This document shows, piece after piece, positions 45,106 to 57,500 of a DNA stretch of 64,000 nucleotides (position 1 is its first letter; each line of letters starts with the position of its first letter). Position numbers and translations under genes: made by a program. The DNA comes from Apiotrichum sp. Y4204 (Eukaryota; Basidiomycota; Tremellomycetes; Trichosporonales; Trichosporonaceae), in the NCBI GenBank assembly GCA_025531455.1, contig JAMYHL010000069.1, positions 303,849 to 367,848 of the forward strand, given 5' to 3'. The notes beneath the pieces are model-generated. The model made no database searches, was not told where the DNA came from, and worked only from the letters and a program-made list of their open reading frames with translations.

Positions 45106-48100
45106 ATGGCAACAGTCGGAGAATTGTCCCAAAAGTACTCGACCCAGCTGTCCCAGCTGCAGGCAATCTTCCCGTCATGGGACGAGAGTGACCTCGTCTT
45201 TGCTCTTCAAGATGTAAAGGGCAGCGTCGAGGAGGCTGTTCTTGCCATCTCTGAGGGTGAGTCGCGCTTTCTGCTTCCTTGACTGCGCAGTACAATTGCG
45301 CACCAGTACGTATCACTGACGCACATTCCTGTCTCCATTTAACCCGACACATTGACCACGCCTCACGATTCCTTTTAATTACAACTGCCTTCATCTACTC
45401 TCTAACGCGTTCCAAACGTTGTTACTACAATCAGGCCGCGCGTCCCAGTTCACTCAAGCTACCAAGAAGAAGGCTCCCAAGTCATCGTCAACCAAGGCTC
45501 GGAATGACGGTGGATGGGAGAGCCCAGACAGCTTTGCGGGTGGCCGCGGCGGTCGTGCCGCTGGCGGTACTCGCGGTGGCCGTGGTGGAAGTGCCGGACG
45601 TGGCGCTCGTGAGTATCACCGATGGATCAACCGAATTGGATGATGGGAGAAGCTAACAGGTCAGCCGCGCTTCGTGGTGTTCGGATCGGTCGCGGCGGTG
45701 CCCGCGGTGGCGGACGCGGCGGCTACGGAAACGTGAACGGAGCCAACAAGAAGCAGAACGGTGCTCCCTCGGACGCCTGGCCCAGCACCACGGCTACCAC
45801 CACGGAGGGCTGGACCAACCAGGTTCAGCAGGCCGAGGCTGCCTCCGCGCACGAGGACGATGGCGGATGGGGCGAGCCGGCCGACACCAAGTCTACCGCC
45901 GACGACGGTGGATGGGGCGCGCCTGCGCCTGTGGAGGAGAAGCCTGTGAAGCCCGTCGCAATGGGAGCCTGGGGCAAGCCTAGGCCGGCCCCTGCTCAGA
46001 AGGAGGCCCCCAAGGAAGCCCCTAAGGAAGTTGTCCAGGAAGCCCCGAAGGAAGAGGCCGCACCCGAGGGAGCCGCAGCTGAGCCAGCCGCACCTGCTCC
46101 TCCCGCCGCCAAGCCCAAGATGACTTGGGCCCAGATTGCCAAGTAGGTACTCGTTATCTATGTCCACTAACAATACAGGCCCCCTGAGAAGCCCAAGCCC
46201 GCGCCTGCTCCTCCCAAGGCGCCCGAACCCCAGCCGGAGCCTGAAGTGGCTCCCGAGCCCGAAGTTCCGGAGGCCGAGGAACCGGTCGCGGATGTCGCAG
46301 AGGAGGAAACTGTCGAGGAAATTGCCGCTCCTGAGGAGCCCGCTGTCGAGCCCGAGGCTGTTGAGGAGGAGGTTCAAGAGACCGAGATCGAGGTCGCCCC
46401 CGAGGAGCCTGCTCCCGCTCCGGCTGCCGCCGAAGACTCTTGGGCTTCGGACCCGGCTATCGTTGGCTCCGCTGCTGCCCCGCCCGCTGCCGCCGCCGCC
46501 GCTGCCCCTCCTGCGCCCGCTGCCGAGCCAGTAACCACTTACACCGGACCGCCCGGTTTCAACAACATCCCCTCGAAGCCCGCTGGCTCTCAGGGATCGC
46601 GTACCAACTCTCGTGCCGCCCAGCGGTATAAGAACGCCGACGGACAGGCGGTTGTTCTCCCGGCTCAGGCCTCCGGCGTTGCCCAGGTCGAGGTGCAGTT
46701 TGGCAGCTTGAGCTTCGGCGGTATCAGCGGCGACGGTGTTGAGGCCCCGGTTCTCGACACTCCTACTCAGCCCGAGCCGGTAGCGTCTTCGCCCGTTCGG
46801 TCAACTGTTGCCCCGCCTGCCTCCCAGGCTCAGGCCCCTGCCGCCCAGGCCTCTGCGCCGCATACTGCTCCCCCAACCTCCGCGTGGCCCCAGCAGCAGC
46901 AGCAGCAGCAGCAGTCTCCCCAGCAGTCCGCCGGCTACCCGCCATCTCAAGCTCTCCAGCAGCAGATGCAGGCCTACCAGTCCTACGGCCAGCAGCCTCA
47001 GCAGTCCCAGGAGTCCGCTTCCCAGGAGCAACCTGCTCAGCAGCAGCCTCAGCAGGGCCAGCAGCACGGCCACCAGCAGCAGTCTCAGTACGGCTACCGC
47101 CAGCAGCAGGACTACTACAACCCGATCGGCTCGCAGTCGCAGAGCCAGCAGCAGCCCGAGTCGCAGGGTGCTCAACAGCAGCAGCAGCAGCCGGCTCAAC
47201 CCCAGCAGCAGCAGCAGCAGCAGCCCCCTCAGCAGCAGCAGCCCCAGCAGCACTCGTACGACGCATTTGGCGGCTTTGGCAGCCACCAGGGCTGGCCCAA
47301 CCAGCACGCTGCTCAGCAGAACGACTATGGACACCGCGCATTCGACTCGTACTCGTCCTACCCGCGGCCGCCCACTGACGAGCCCAAGCAGGCCGCCCCT
47401 GCTCCTTCGCACGCTTCTGGACCGGCACAGCCCCAGCAGAGCCTGCCGCACCAGCAGAACCAGTACTACTCGGCTATGGGCAACATGGGCTACTACCACT
47501 CGGGACCCTACAACCCTTACTACCAGTGTACGTGATTGACATTCTATATAGACGAGTTTGCTGACATGCTGCAGATGGCCAGGCCCCCAACCCCGGATTC
47601 CAGCAGTACTACCCCATGGCTGGCCGCAGTCTCTACGGACAGCCCGCTCCTCAGGCGCCCCCCGCCCCCATCCCCAACAAGCCTACTCCCCCGGCTACTC
47701 ACCACACCCCTTACGGCCAGCCGTCCTACCCGTCCTCGTCGAGCTTTGACGACCAGTCATTCGGTCTGGGCCGCTACGGCGACTCCAACAAGGCTGGTAA
47801 CGTCCCCCAGTCGGGTGCCCAGGGCCAGCAGAACCCCCAGCCGATCGGCTCGAATCAGTCGTACCCTTCGCAGCAGGGCCTCCACAACTTCCTCGGCGGC
47901 CCCGCTGGATCTGCCCAGCCCAACCGCCCGCAGACCGGCACGCCCGAGGACAACTACAAGTCGCAGGGAGCTGCTGGTAGCACTGCCTCCAACCAGGGAG
48001 CCGCGCGTGCCCAGCCTCAGCAGCCCCAGCAGCAGGCCTTCGCCTCGTACCCTTACGGTGGCTACCAGAGCCACGACTGGTCCCCTTATGGCCAGCAGCA

Positions 48101-48158
48101 GCAGCAGCAGCACTACGGCGGTTCGCGTAACGGCGGCTACTCTGGCTGGCAGCAGTAA
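45106..48158 (+). CDS. DEF1: DEF1-like protein: CUE domain, RG/GGW motifs, Q-rich tail
   Basis: Predicted 911 aa from exons 45106-45256, 45435-45608, 45665-46142, 46179-47527 and 47575-48158. Residues 8-52 form a CUE-type ubiquitin-binding domain (LSQLQAIFPSWDESDLVFAL). An RGG stretch follows (about 70-125), then repeated DGGW units, an acidic Pro/Glu/Ala region, the short motif VEVQFGSLSFGG, and a long Gln/Pro/Tyr-rich tail with (CAG)8 at 46891-46914. Yeast Def1 has this CUE-plus-Q-rich build and brings the Elongin-Cullin ligase to stalled RNA polymerase II. The FGSLSFG motif recalls the LQFGALEFG-like motif of animal UBAP2/UBAP2L, proposed counterparts of Def1. Sequence beyond these motifs is low complexity, so the name rests on architecture. 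Introns are 178, 56, 36 and 47 nt. The ATG at 45106 opens directly on the CUE domain. Confidence 0.8.
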
Positions 48159-49804
48159 GCACGCTCTCGAAAGAGTGATGCCCGTCTGCGTAGCGTCGCG
48201 TAGTGTGTGTCACGTCGTTTGAAGAAGCAATAAAGCATCCAGCCACATCTCAACACAACTAGTCTCTCTCAACCCTGACCCCAAGCAATACAAACACATT
48301 TTTTTTCTTTCCCTCTGTGCAACAAGTCCAGGTCTGGACATGAAGGCGCCGCGCCTGGTATTGGCATTGCATCCATCTCAATCACCGACCCCGTTCACGT
48401 TCGCACCAACCCACCACCATCCACCTCATCCTCGCTCCCGATCTGTCTCACTCATTGATCAGTCGCCCCCACCCCATCCCATTCCCATTCACACGATACG
48501 AACGGCGGCCGGCGCACGCCCTGTCCCCACTCTCTTCCTTTCCTTCTAGTATCACGTTCTCTTAACCATCTGTCATGTGTAGGACTTGATATTGCCAGCC
48601 AAGGACGAGTGATGTACTGGTCGATGTTGGGTTGTGCTGTGCTGTCGCGTCCATGAGCAAGCATTGGGATACTGATCTGGATATCTACTGATCGCAGACG
48701 GAACGAGGCGTCCACAGCGGGATCTGCAATGGCCCATGCGTATCGAGCAACAGAACATTTCAAACTTGTCCTTCCTCCAGAGCTCAGAGGGGAGCCGGGC
48801 AGGACCCGCCAGCCATCCGTCCACCTGGATCTGATCCCTACATGCTCACGACACATGCTGTCATGTCCCTCGGAATGAGGTAAACGCGCCCGGAACAGCG
48901 CCCGGCACCCGGACCAAATCTTGGGCTGATGCCGAGAAGCCGCCTCAGGTCCAGCCAGCTCCGAGGCGAGGCTACATGAGCTCCATGTTGGAGTGTGGTC
49001 AAGCTGTCGGAAGGTTATTTCATCACGGTCATGTCAATGTCATTCAAGATGTGCTGGGCAAGATGTTCTTCCCTTGGGAGTGAACTGTAAGCTGTGTGCG
49101 ATGACGCGGACAATGGTTGTCTTGGCGCAGCACGCGGGGCCAGGCCCAGACGTTGGCACGATGAGGAGAGGCCCAAAGGGCAAGGCGACGTACGTGAATG
49201 GTGCAGGCCGATCACTAGTGAGCTCCCCACACCAAGCTGCCAACGAAGTCCTCTCTCTGTCCCACCACTCTCGACGATCCACGATCATGCATCGCCATGT
49301 AATCAACGACGGAAGTCCACAGCTCTGCATCCTGCCGGTGCAGAAAGGCACCGCTCATGAGCAAGCAACGTATTTGACACTTCGCGCCTTCGGCGCTCGG
49401 TGCAGGTCCAGACCGAAAGGACAGCTGCGACGGCGCGTGCCTGTATCCAACCCAGTTTTACCATATGCAGCCAACGGACAGCCACCGCTGGAACTCTATA
49501 TCGCGGGGCAGGGCAGGGCATGCAGGAGCACCAAAGTACGCAGCATGCAAACAGTTTGAGCATGGGGGTCCTGGGTGTCAGCGCGACCAAGACGGTCTGT
49601 GCGACGAACGACGAGTGCGAGCAACGAGCTACGAAGACTCGATACTGGGGTTGCAATATCACCACTACTACTCCTGTATCGCGATTGCGGCCCCACCGTC
49701 TCCACAACGCACATATCGACGCCTCGATCTCCGGCTCACCTGATGTGACGTGACCCGGCGAGTGAGACATCACATCATCAAGCCGAAGTGACATTGAGTC
49801 ACAT
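48159..49804. other. Intergenic region after DEF1
   Basis: 1.6 kb between two plus-strand genes. It starts with the DEF1 trailer (AATAAA at 48229). The remainder shows only overlapping short frames without recognisable content. CRE-like TGACGTGA stands at about 49744-49751. Confidence 0.6.
48229..48234 (+). terminator. AATAAA polyadenylation-type signal after DEF1
   Basis: AATAAA begins 71 nt after the DEF1 stop codon. It is followed by CA-rich sequence and, at 48300, a T run. This is a plausible 3'-end signal. Confidence 0.45.
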
Positions 49805-49840
49805 CACAGTCGACGGAGCAACACATATACACAGTCGACG
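49805..49840 (+). promoter_or_regulatory. Direct repeat CACAGTCGACG upstream of the 489-aa gene
   Basis: Two copies of the 11-mer CACAGTCGACG, at 49805-49815 and 49830-49840, 25 bp apart and just before a TATA-like box. Each contains the palindrome GTCGAC. The layout suggests paired binding sites of a transcription factor. Confidence 0.4.
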
Positions 49841-49846
49841 AGGAGA

Positions 49847-49856
49847 TATATGTATA
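49847..49856 (+). promoter_or_regulatory. TATA-like box of the 489-aa gene
   Basis: TATATGTATA, 67 bp before the ATG at 49914 and directly after the CACAGTCGACG repeats. Confidence 0.45.
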
Positions 49857-49913
49857 CCACCCCGCGCATGGAACTCGACACCCTCTAGGGCTCTCAGCAC
49901 GCCCAACCGCACG

Positions 49914-51571
49914 ATGGCACCCCGCACAACGAGCCTCATCGCCGACATTGGGCTGCTCGTCCGCGGGCCGGCCGTCACCAATAAATCCGAGGTGAGTCGG
50001 GATGGACGACGCACGGTCGCGCACTCGACGCTCGGCAGTGATCAGCAGCAGGCAGCTCACCTCAGCCATATGTGCCCCGCCTGGGGGACGTGAATGATGT
50101 GCTCGAAATCCTCAAGGGCCCGCAGGCAAGAAACAATCCACCGTGAGTGTACAGCTGGGGTTGATGATGACCCGCGTGGCACGCGGCTGCAGTTGCTGTA
50201 TGCACTGTGCCGCTACTGACCGCATCACTCAATAACTATTCATGTCCTAACACCAGATATGCACTTACAGTTCTCAAGGCCTACGTCCGCCCGCGGGTGG
50301 GGGCGCGCCGCCGGCCGCAACTGGACGAAGACCTGTCATATCTCGCCGAAGAGTGTCCCGAGTTCGCGCCCGAGTTCCGCGCAACGCTCAAGCACTACCG
50401 CCTGCCTCTCCTCCCCTCTTTCCTACCATCGACGCCGAACATCGCGACGCCAGACTCAACGTCCAGCCCTTCTTCAGACCCTCCAAGCTCCCGCAACCTC
50501 CGCCCGCCGCCATCATCATTCCCATCCAACTCCAACTCGCCGTACCACACTGCCCCGCGCACGCGCTTCTCCCGCGCCCTCCGCCGCCCTGGCCTTCGTC
50601 ACTGGCATGGGAACCCCGGCGTCGAGCGCATCACCTCCCCAACGGACGACCCACCACCGCCATATGCTTCAGAAGACCCCGATCCGGACGGTACGGCGAT
50701 ACGCGCACTGCGCCTCGCAGCCCAGAGCAGAATCGGCCTCGGTGACCTGGCGGCGCTAGCACAGACAAGCAGGGTCGACATTGTCGACCTTGCGCATCGC
50801 AGCCGGGCAGAACTGGCGGAACTCGCTCAGAGTGAAACTGAAGATGGCCTCCAGTCGGGATGGGTGAGCGAGACGGACGTTCGACACGTACCGCAAGTCC
50901 AGCCAGCGCGGCAGAGGCGCCACACGCGACAGGTGCCATCTGGAGAGCGCGAGTCGGGGCAGGGCCCGAGCCGGCGGCGCCAGACGCATATCGCTGCGCG
51001 GATACCCCGGCGGCCGGCGCCGCGCCCGCCCCGCTCCCAGACGCCGGTGCATGTGCGTATGCGGGCGCCAACGCGCGAGAGCGCGCGGCATGACGCCCTG
51101 CGACGTCTGGAGCAGCGGTCTCCACAGCCGCAACGTGCCGACGCGCTACGCCGCATGCAGCGGAACTCAACATCGTCCGTCCTCACGGTCAGCAGTATCG
51201 ACAGCCGGCGGTCGAGTATGCCAGTGTCGGGCCCATCCGCCTTCTCCTCCCTCTCCGCCTTCTCGTCGCTCTCTGCTCTGCGTGCGCACCTATCATCCTT
51301 CCAGCTCCCGTCCTTCTCCGCATCCCCCGCGGTGTCGCCTGCGCCGCGGTCATCGCGCCGCCTGAGTTTCCCGATTCTGCCGCCTCTCGACATGGGCCGC
51401 GGTCTCGGACTCGACTTTGAGCGCGAGTCCGACTGGACACTGTCGCGTGACTCCGTGATGTGGGAAACGCGCCAGCCCTCGAGGAACGAGGTGCGGCGTC
51501 GCTTCGCCGGGACACCCGCGTTCGACCACTTTGACCTCGACGTCGCGAGCGATGTGGCAACCGAGGGATGA
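49914..51571 (+). CDS. Unrecognised 489-aa protein with PPxY motif and LA-SR repeats
   Basis: I do not recognise this protein. Exons 49914-49991, 50066-50142 and 50257-51571 sum to 1470 nt; introns are 74 and 114 nt. Residues 1-105 look folded (LIADIGLLVRGPAVTNKSE, RLGDVNDVLEILKGPQ, EDLSYLAEECPEFAPEFRAT). PPPPY at about 184-188 is a possible WW-domain ligand, as bound by Rsp5-type ubiquitin ligases. Residues 202-245 hold four imperfect helical units of the pattern L-x2-LA-x-SR (RIGLGDLAALAQTSR, VDIVDLAHRSR). The rest is rich in Arg, Ser and Pro and ends in acidic sequence. No signal peptide or membrane segment is visible. An upstream ATG at 49868 opens a six-codon frame that stops at 49888. 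Exon 3 is well supported by length and frame; exons 1 and 2 are less certain. Confidence 0.65.
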
Positions 51572-54500
51572 GCGTCAATGAGCGTGCACGCTGAGAGGGT
51601 ATGAAGTAGTGGTTGCTGCTCGCCGCTCGCCGCTCGCCGCTCGCCGCTCGCCGCCTCTTATTGTCACCCAGAGCTCCAACGTTTCCCCCTCGGCCTTTTG
51701 ATTCTTTCCACCGTTCCTCCCGATTACCACAATCGTCCCTTGACTTTGCCGATCTGGTCTGGTACCAGATAACCTAGCTCGTAGATCGTGGACGATCCTC
51801 ACCATCCCCCGTGAAACCAACACCACCTCCCCTGTCATCAGGCCGAACATGACTCCAGCTTCCATTAATCCCATTATTGACTCGCGATTTGGCATTTCCC
51901 GCCCGCTCGGGTCGCATTGTATTCATATTTCGCATCGAACTACAGTTCACAACCTTCATGAAACGGACATCACATGTGAAGACCGTCTGGTGCAGGTGAT
52001 GGCGCCATGGCAGTCGAAGTCAGTGGCCGCGCTGTGAACAGATCCCTGTTCTCGCTTCCATGCCACAGCACACCCCTGTTCACTCTCGATGCATGTGGCG
52101 GCACCTCACAAGTCCATGCAACTGACCCACTGAATAAGTCGTGACGTTTTAGTCGTCATATGGTACGACGGTCATCCGGCAATGACGCTGGCCAACGCAT
52201 CGGCATCCGTCATCCTCCGCGCCTAACGTCTACCGGCCTTGCTCGTCGTCGATGTTCTCAAATGCGTATTGTTGCGGCAGTCTCTATTTTCGGATTTGAT
52301 GGGTTTATTGATTTATTTCTCCTCGTGAATGGCTCGAGCGGTTTGGTAAGCTGCCACCAACGTATCTTCTTGCAAGCGATGTGGCTTTGCAGCGGGGCGA
52401 GCCCAGAGGCCCAGGAGACCCACAGGCAAGTCGTCGAGCCTGCTTGGTGTGGCACCGCCCCAGGCAAGTAGCTCCGGCTGACTGGTGGGTTTGTATGGTC
52501 CTGTAGTCCGCCGTGGCTACTTCCCTCCCTCCAAACCAACGTCGTCGGCCGCTTCTCCGCTGGTAACTACTCGTGGCTTCTGCATGCCTACCCTCCTTTT
52601 TTGACGGTTCTCGGGAGTTTACGCGTGCCCAGCCGTGACAACACCTCTTCTCTGACTTAGCTCTGGGTCAGTGTGAGAGTACATAAACTGGGTGAAGCGC
52701 CCCGGGGTCAGTAGGTCAAGAGTTGTAGTATGTGCACTGACAGAACCTTTACAATGGGGTCGAGTGCGCACTTTGCTGGAGCATAACTGACATCTCATAC
52801 AGCACAGCTGGAGTCTGACGCATTCTGGAGGGTTCAGTTCACTTACTCCCGCTGCAAGGTTCTGCATTTACACACCCAAGATGGCGATCAGGCGTAGGCA
52901 TTTACTGTCTTTGAACCACACCATAATACCCTTCAGTCCGCAACACGCATCCGCAAGTGCGGCATATACGGTAGCTCTGAAGACGCCGGCCCACATACCG
53001 CGACCACCCACACATGTCATGGCCATCGAGGGCCGAGATGCCGGATCGAATCGTACTACTCGTACGCCCCGATCCCGCTGATCACGCTAAGTGGAACTGG
53101 TGTGGTTATTTTGCTCCTCGGTCCCCTCGGTCCAACCGATCGACCGATCGCGATCGACGGGAACGACTGGATCTGCTAGGCTTAGGTAGTGCATTCAGAG
53201 GGATCAGTGGGCCCACTTGGCAGTGTATGCAGTGTAGTGCGTGTGCTCATATGCTCATCTCGATATTTTCCGGTGGGCAGTGACTTTCCCATGAACGTAT
53301 CTGCGAGTGGGTTCTGAATTGGGATTCAACGGTGAGGCCGTCCTGACACCCATAATTTCAGTGCAATGTCGCATCGACGGTAAGTGACGGATAATGCAGA
53401 GTCGTCACCCAGCACGTGTGTTACTGCATCGCCCTGCCCGCAGCACATTGCCCGCGGCACATTGTTCATGGCACTCCCGCTCGTACCGCCGCAGGTATCC
53501 CCCTAACCTTTGGCATCACACACGAAGTTGTCGAGACCACGAACTCGCGCTGGCAGTGGCTGCCGCTTACCAAAGTACACAGCACTTAGAGCTCATGTCC
53601 ACCCTGCGTAACGTCAACCTTCGTCCGTCATTCAATGGCATTCGACACTCTATTCACCGTCTGCTAATTACTACACTAGTTGCTTACGCCATCACTGTGG
53701 CGCCACAGTCTCCCTCCAACCACTTCAAGGCCTTCCAGCACAGCGTGCCCGGATTGCTGGAATACTACAATACGCAACAGAGTTCCATTCAGAGAGTGGT
53801 AGAGTTGGCGCTTGTGCGACGCATTGCGATGTATGAGGGCTTCGCACTCGGCGTCTGCTGGCTAGCCTGCTAGCTGATGATTAGCTCGACCCAGAAAGCC
53901 CAAGTCAGAGTTAGTCTCGAGTTTATGACGCCCCTACAACTGTACCGCATACAGTCGTCACCGCTCAATGAATGAATAGGCCAGTAGGCTTAGGCTCAGA
54001 CTCAGAGTTCGGAGTTTGAGTGATGCGCGTGATCGACGAGTTGGTGCTTACTGTTGTGGTTAGTAGCATCATACCCCGAGGTGGCGTCGTTCATGGTACT
54101 GGTTCTGCAGCATGCAGAGGTAAAGTTGTGCAAGCTGCATGCTCTCGGAGGAAAATTTGCACAATCCGAATCACCTCAAGTTTGTCTTCACTCACGAACG
54201 CAACGGCCGAGACGGGGGAGATGGAGTTGACCGTTCCGCAGCCACCTCGACTCTGAATCGAGTCTCGAGTCTCGAGTCCTCTCGTCACCGCAATGCAGCG
54301 AGCATCACTGTGGTTCAGCATCATGTCAGCAAGCATAGTCATCATCCTCTTCCACAAGATCCCACACCCCGATCTTCTTTGAGCTTAAGCATCGGGCCTC
54401 CAGGGGAGGGAAGAGGAACACACGCCACAACGCCACATACCCTGTGGCGGTGGCAGTGGTGACTACCGAGCAGGCGCAGATCCCGGCGTTCGGCGTGCCC

Positions 54501-57500
54501 TGCCTCGTGCCCTCCCCGTTCCCCGTTTCCGCCCGCCGAGTACGTCCAGCCCTTCAGCCCGCAGGCCACCGCCCGCCGCCATCACCCACTCCGCCCTTCA
54601 CGGAGGCTCCACTACCCACGAACGCCGCGAGACAGCGTATGCCAGCCCGCCATCGGAGCCACATGGGAGTACGCTGCTGGAATCAGGGTCGCCGAGGAGG
54701 ACCTGTGGCGTATCCGCGAATCTGCGTATCCGCGCCGCCGCGCGACGAGCGACGTGCGACGTGCGACGAACTCGGCGGCTCCGTTGTCGGAGTAGCCACC
54801 CGTCCTCAGCGCAGTCGGGGGTGGAGCTGGACGCCTTGCTCCTGATCTGCTGGCCGAGACCGCTGCGCCACACTGACCCTCGTGGGATTCGCCCTGTGGC
54901 GGAGCCTGGCTCGTGGAGTCGGTGCAGGATGTTGATAGAGAACAGAATGGCTATCTGGAGCTGTGCCCCCGGGTTCAGCGACGAGGTCCTTGGTCTGTGG
55001 CAGTCCTGGTGTACGGTTCTTTGGCCCATATGTAGGAGCACGCACGTCACCGCCACGCACATGCGCCTCGGTGGGACGCCGAGCTGGCAACAGAAACCGA
55101 GGCCCATCGGGAGGCAGATGTCTTTGAGATTTCGAGGTTCGAAGCTTGAAGTTTCCACTACACGCCTTACGATGCCAAGTACAGCAAAAGATCTTGTCGA
55201 CTGGATTTATGGTCTGCAACGGCGTCACGTGGAGCCTCTTGTTCGTGTCCCATGCAGACGAGTAACTGGTTGCTGGAATCAGATAGCCGAAGTCTAAGAT
55301 CGAAGTGGCACCGATGTTGCACCAGCCTCTGCGCTCAGAAGAGAGAGCCAATCTGTTTGTCACTCTCAAGTCTTGAAACTCCGTCTAGCGGATGTGTCTG
55401 CACAACGCTGTACGATGACAGTTTTGGGGCGATGGCATCCCCAGATACAGTACCATGAGAACGGGACAGGGCGCGTGTGTGAGGACGCAGCGAGGGGAAG
55501 GCATTGCGGCACCGGAGGCACTGGCAGCTGTGGACGTCCTGAGGCACTGTGCACTGCATTCTGTAAGCTTCTGCTACTGAGCTGCTGTGCATACGGCGGT
55601 GGCACAGTGGCTCAAAGTCACGCAAATGTCGCCTGCTCAGTATAGGATGATGAAGGCACGCGTCTAAAGCGCTTGCCATTGCGACAAGACGGTGCGATTG
55701 GGTTGCGGCTGGTGGTGAAGGGGTAACGCGCAACGCGCGATGGATGGCGACGGCTGAGCTTTATTCTGGATGTTGCATGGACCGAAGTCTTGTCCAGTAC
55801 GCGCAGATCGTGCCGATGAAACGAGGATCAGCGAGCAGATCATTAGTCACTAGCGACTAGCGCGATCTCCCAGATCTGACTTGTGCTGATCGACAGGGGA
55901 CAATGTGGCACTTTGACGATACATCCGATACAGCGGTGCGATGTCCCCGACGTCGATCTGAACGATCTGAACTCGTAGCAACTCACAGGACGACAACGCT
56001 CCGCCAGCTTTTCCAGGTTTGCATGCTTCGCCTGACCCGAGGTCTTTGAGCATATCACGCCACTTTTGGCTCGAAAACACTTCCGCTCCGCATCTTGGCT
56101 GCCTAGTCTGGACTAGTCTGGACAGCATGGACAGCTTATGGCAAACTCTCAAACCCGCAGATCTTAGATTTCTCTCTAAAAGCATGATCCAACGAGGATG
56201 CAGCGAACACACAGCTCCACAGTGGTACAGTGGTGGGTTGTCACACTGCGACTGCCAGTGGCTCGAAGCGGAATCCGGACACAATGGTCATTTAGGTCTG
56301 GCTGCCGGCAACCATAACGCCCACGGTGTCCCGCGAGTATACTGGTTAGGCAGTAAAGCCGCTCAAGGTGAGCTTCTCTGCAATTCGGCTCCGTATCACG
56401 GTATGCACGTGGATGCATGAGAACACCGGGTGACTTTTGCAGACAATAGGATGCCAAGAGAGCGCGCGGGTTCCAGCAAACAGTTCCAGAAAACGTGAAC
56501 GCTGCTCTGCGCGCGGCTGCTCTGTGCATGCTGTACCATCGGGTGCCGCTCACCCGGTGTCCAACAGTACCTTGGTCCTCCCCTCCGAACAGGACCAAGT
56601 CGGGGCGGCCCAGGTCCGAGGTCCGCTCCAGGCACTGCCGTACGACTGTAGTATTGCAGCCAACTCTTGAATGCTCAATTGCTGTCCCAATGGTTATGCA
56701 GGAACAGAACTTTGCTGCGTTAGATTAGGTTCAAGCCATGGCCCAAACCGGATTGTACGTACTCTTGAGCCAGAGCTGGCTCGGAGTACCACTCGCCAGG
56801 ACGGCCAGGTCCGTCTAGCAAATTAAACACATGGCATGACGAACGGTACCGCTGCGGAAGCAGGGGGAAAAGATCTCGATCGAGGCGGCGAGCACAAGAA
56901 TAGGCTCGGGCGCGGAGTATCGGACGTAACGGTTCCTCTTTCGTGAGCTGAGGTGAGCATCAACAAGGTCAAGGTCAGGAGACAAAGTCAAGGCGTGCCC
57001 TCATTGCCACCACAAGCGGCTTAGCGGCCATAAACCATGCCAGCAGCTCGGTAGGCATCAGGTGGTCAGCGCATTACGGTAGGCAACTGGCTCAAGGCTC
57101 ATAGTTGTTCGTCGGGCGTCCATTCAGCCAGGCCCAGGGCTGCGCATACGAGTGCATGCTCCACCGGCGTCTGTAAAATGTCATGGTCCGCGGTATGCAA
57201 CCCTTCGGTCGGTGGCTACTGTAGTTGCCTTTCCTGGCTATGGGAGACGACGCTCAACGCTGAACGCCCGACACCGCATCACTTCGCCGCCTGTTTCGAC
57301 GCCTGCCTCGACGCCTCGAGCCTGACGATTTCGCTGAACATGCTCCGGGTGCCCATTCTCGGGATCGCTTCCGGCATGCATTCGGAGCCTTGGTACCCTG
57401 GAATAAGACTGTCGGTGGCCGATGACTGTAGAGTGGGCAACGTCGCCAAAGGAAGCAAGGTTCGTGAATGTAAACGCACCAGTCGCTGATGACGATGGTC

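Noticed and set aside
54598..55369. Three overlapping frames of 178-187 codons on both strands in the desert
   Set aside because: They overlap one another on opposite strands, have no recognisable domain or splice structure, and look like chance frames in GC-rich DNA.
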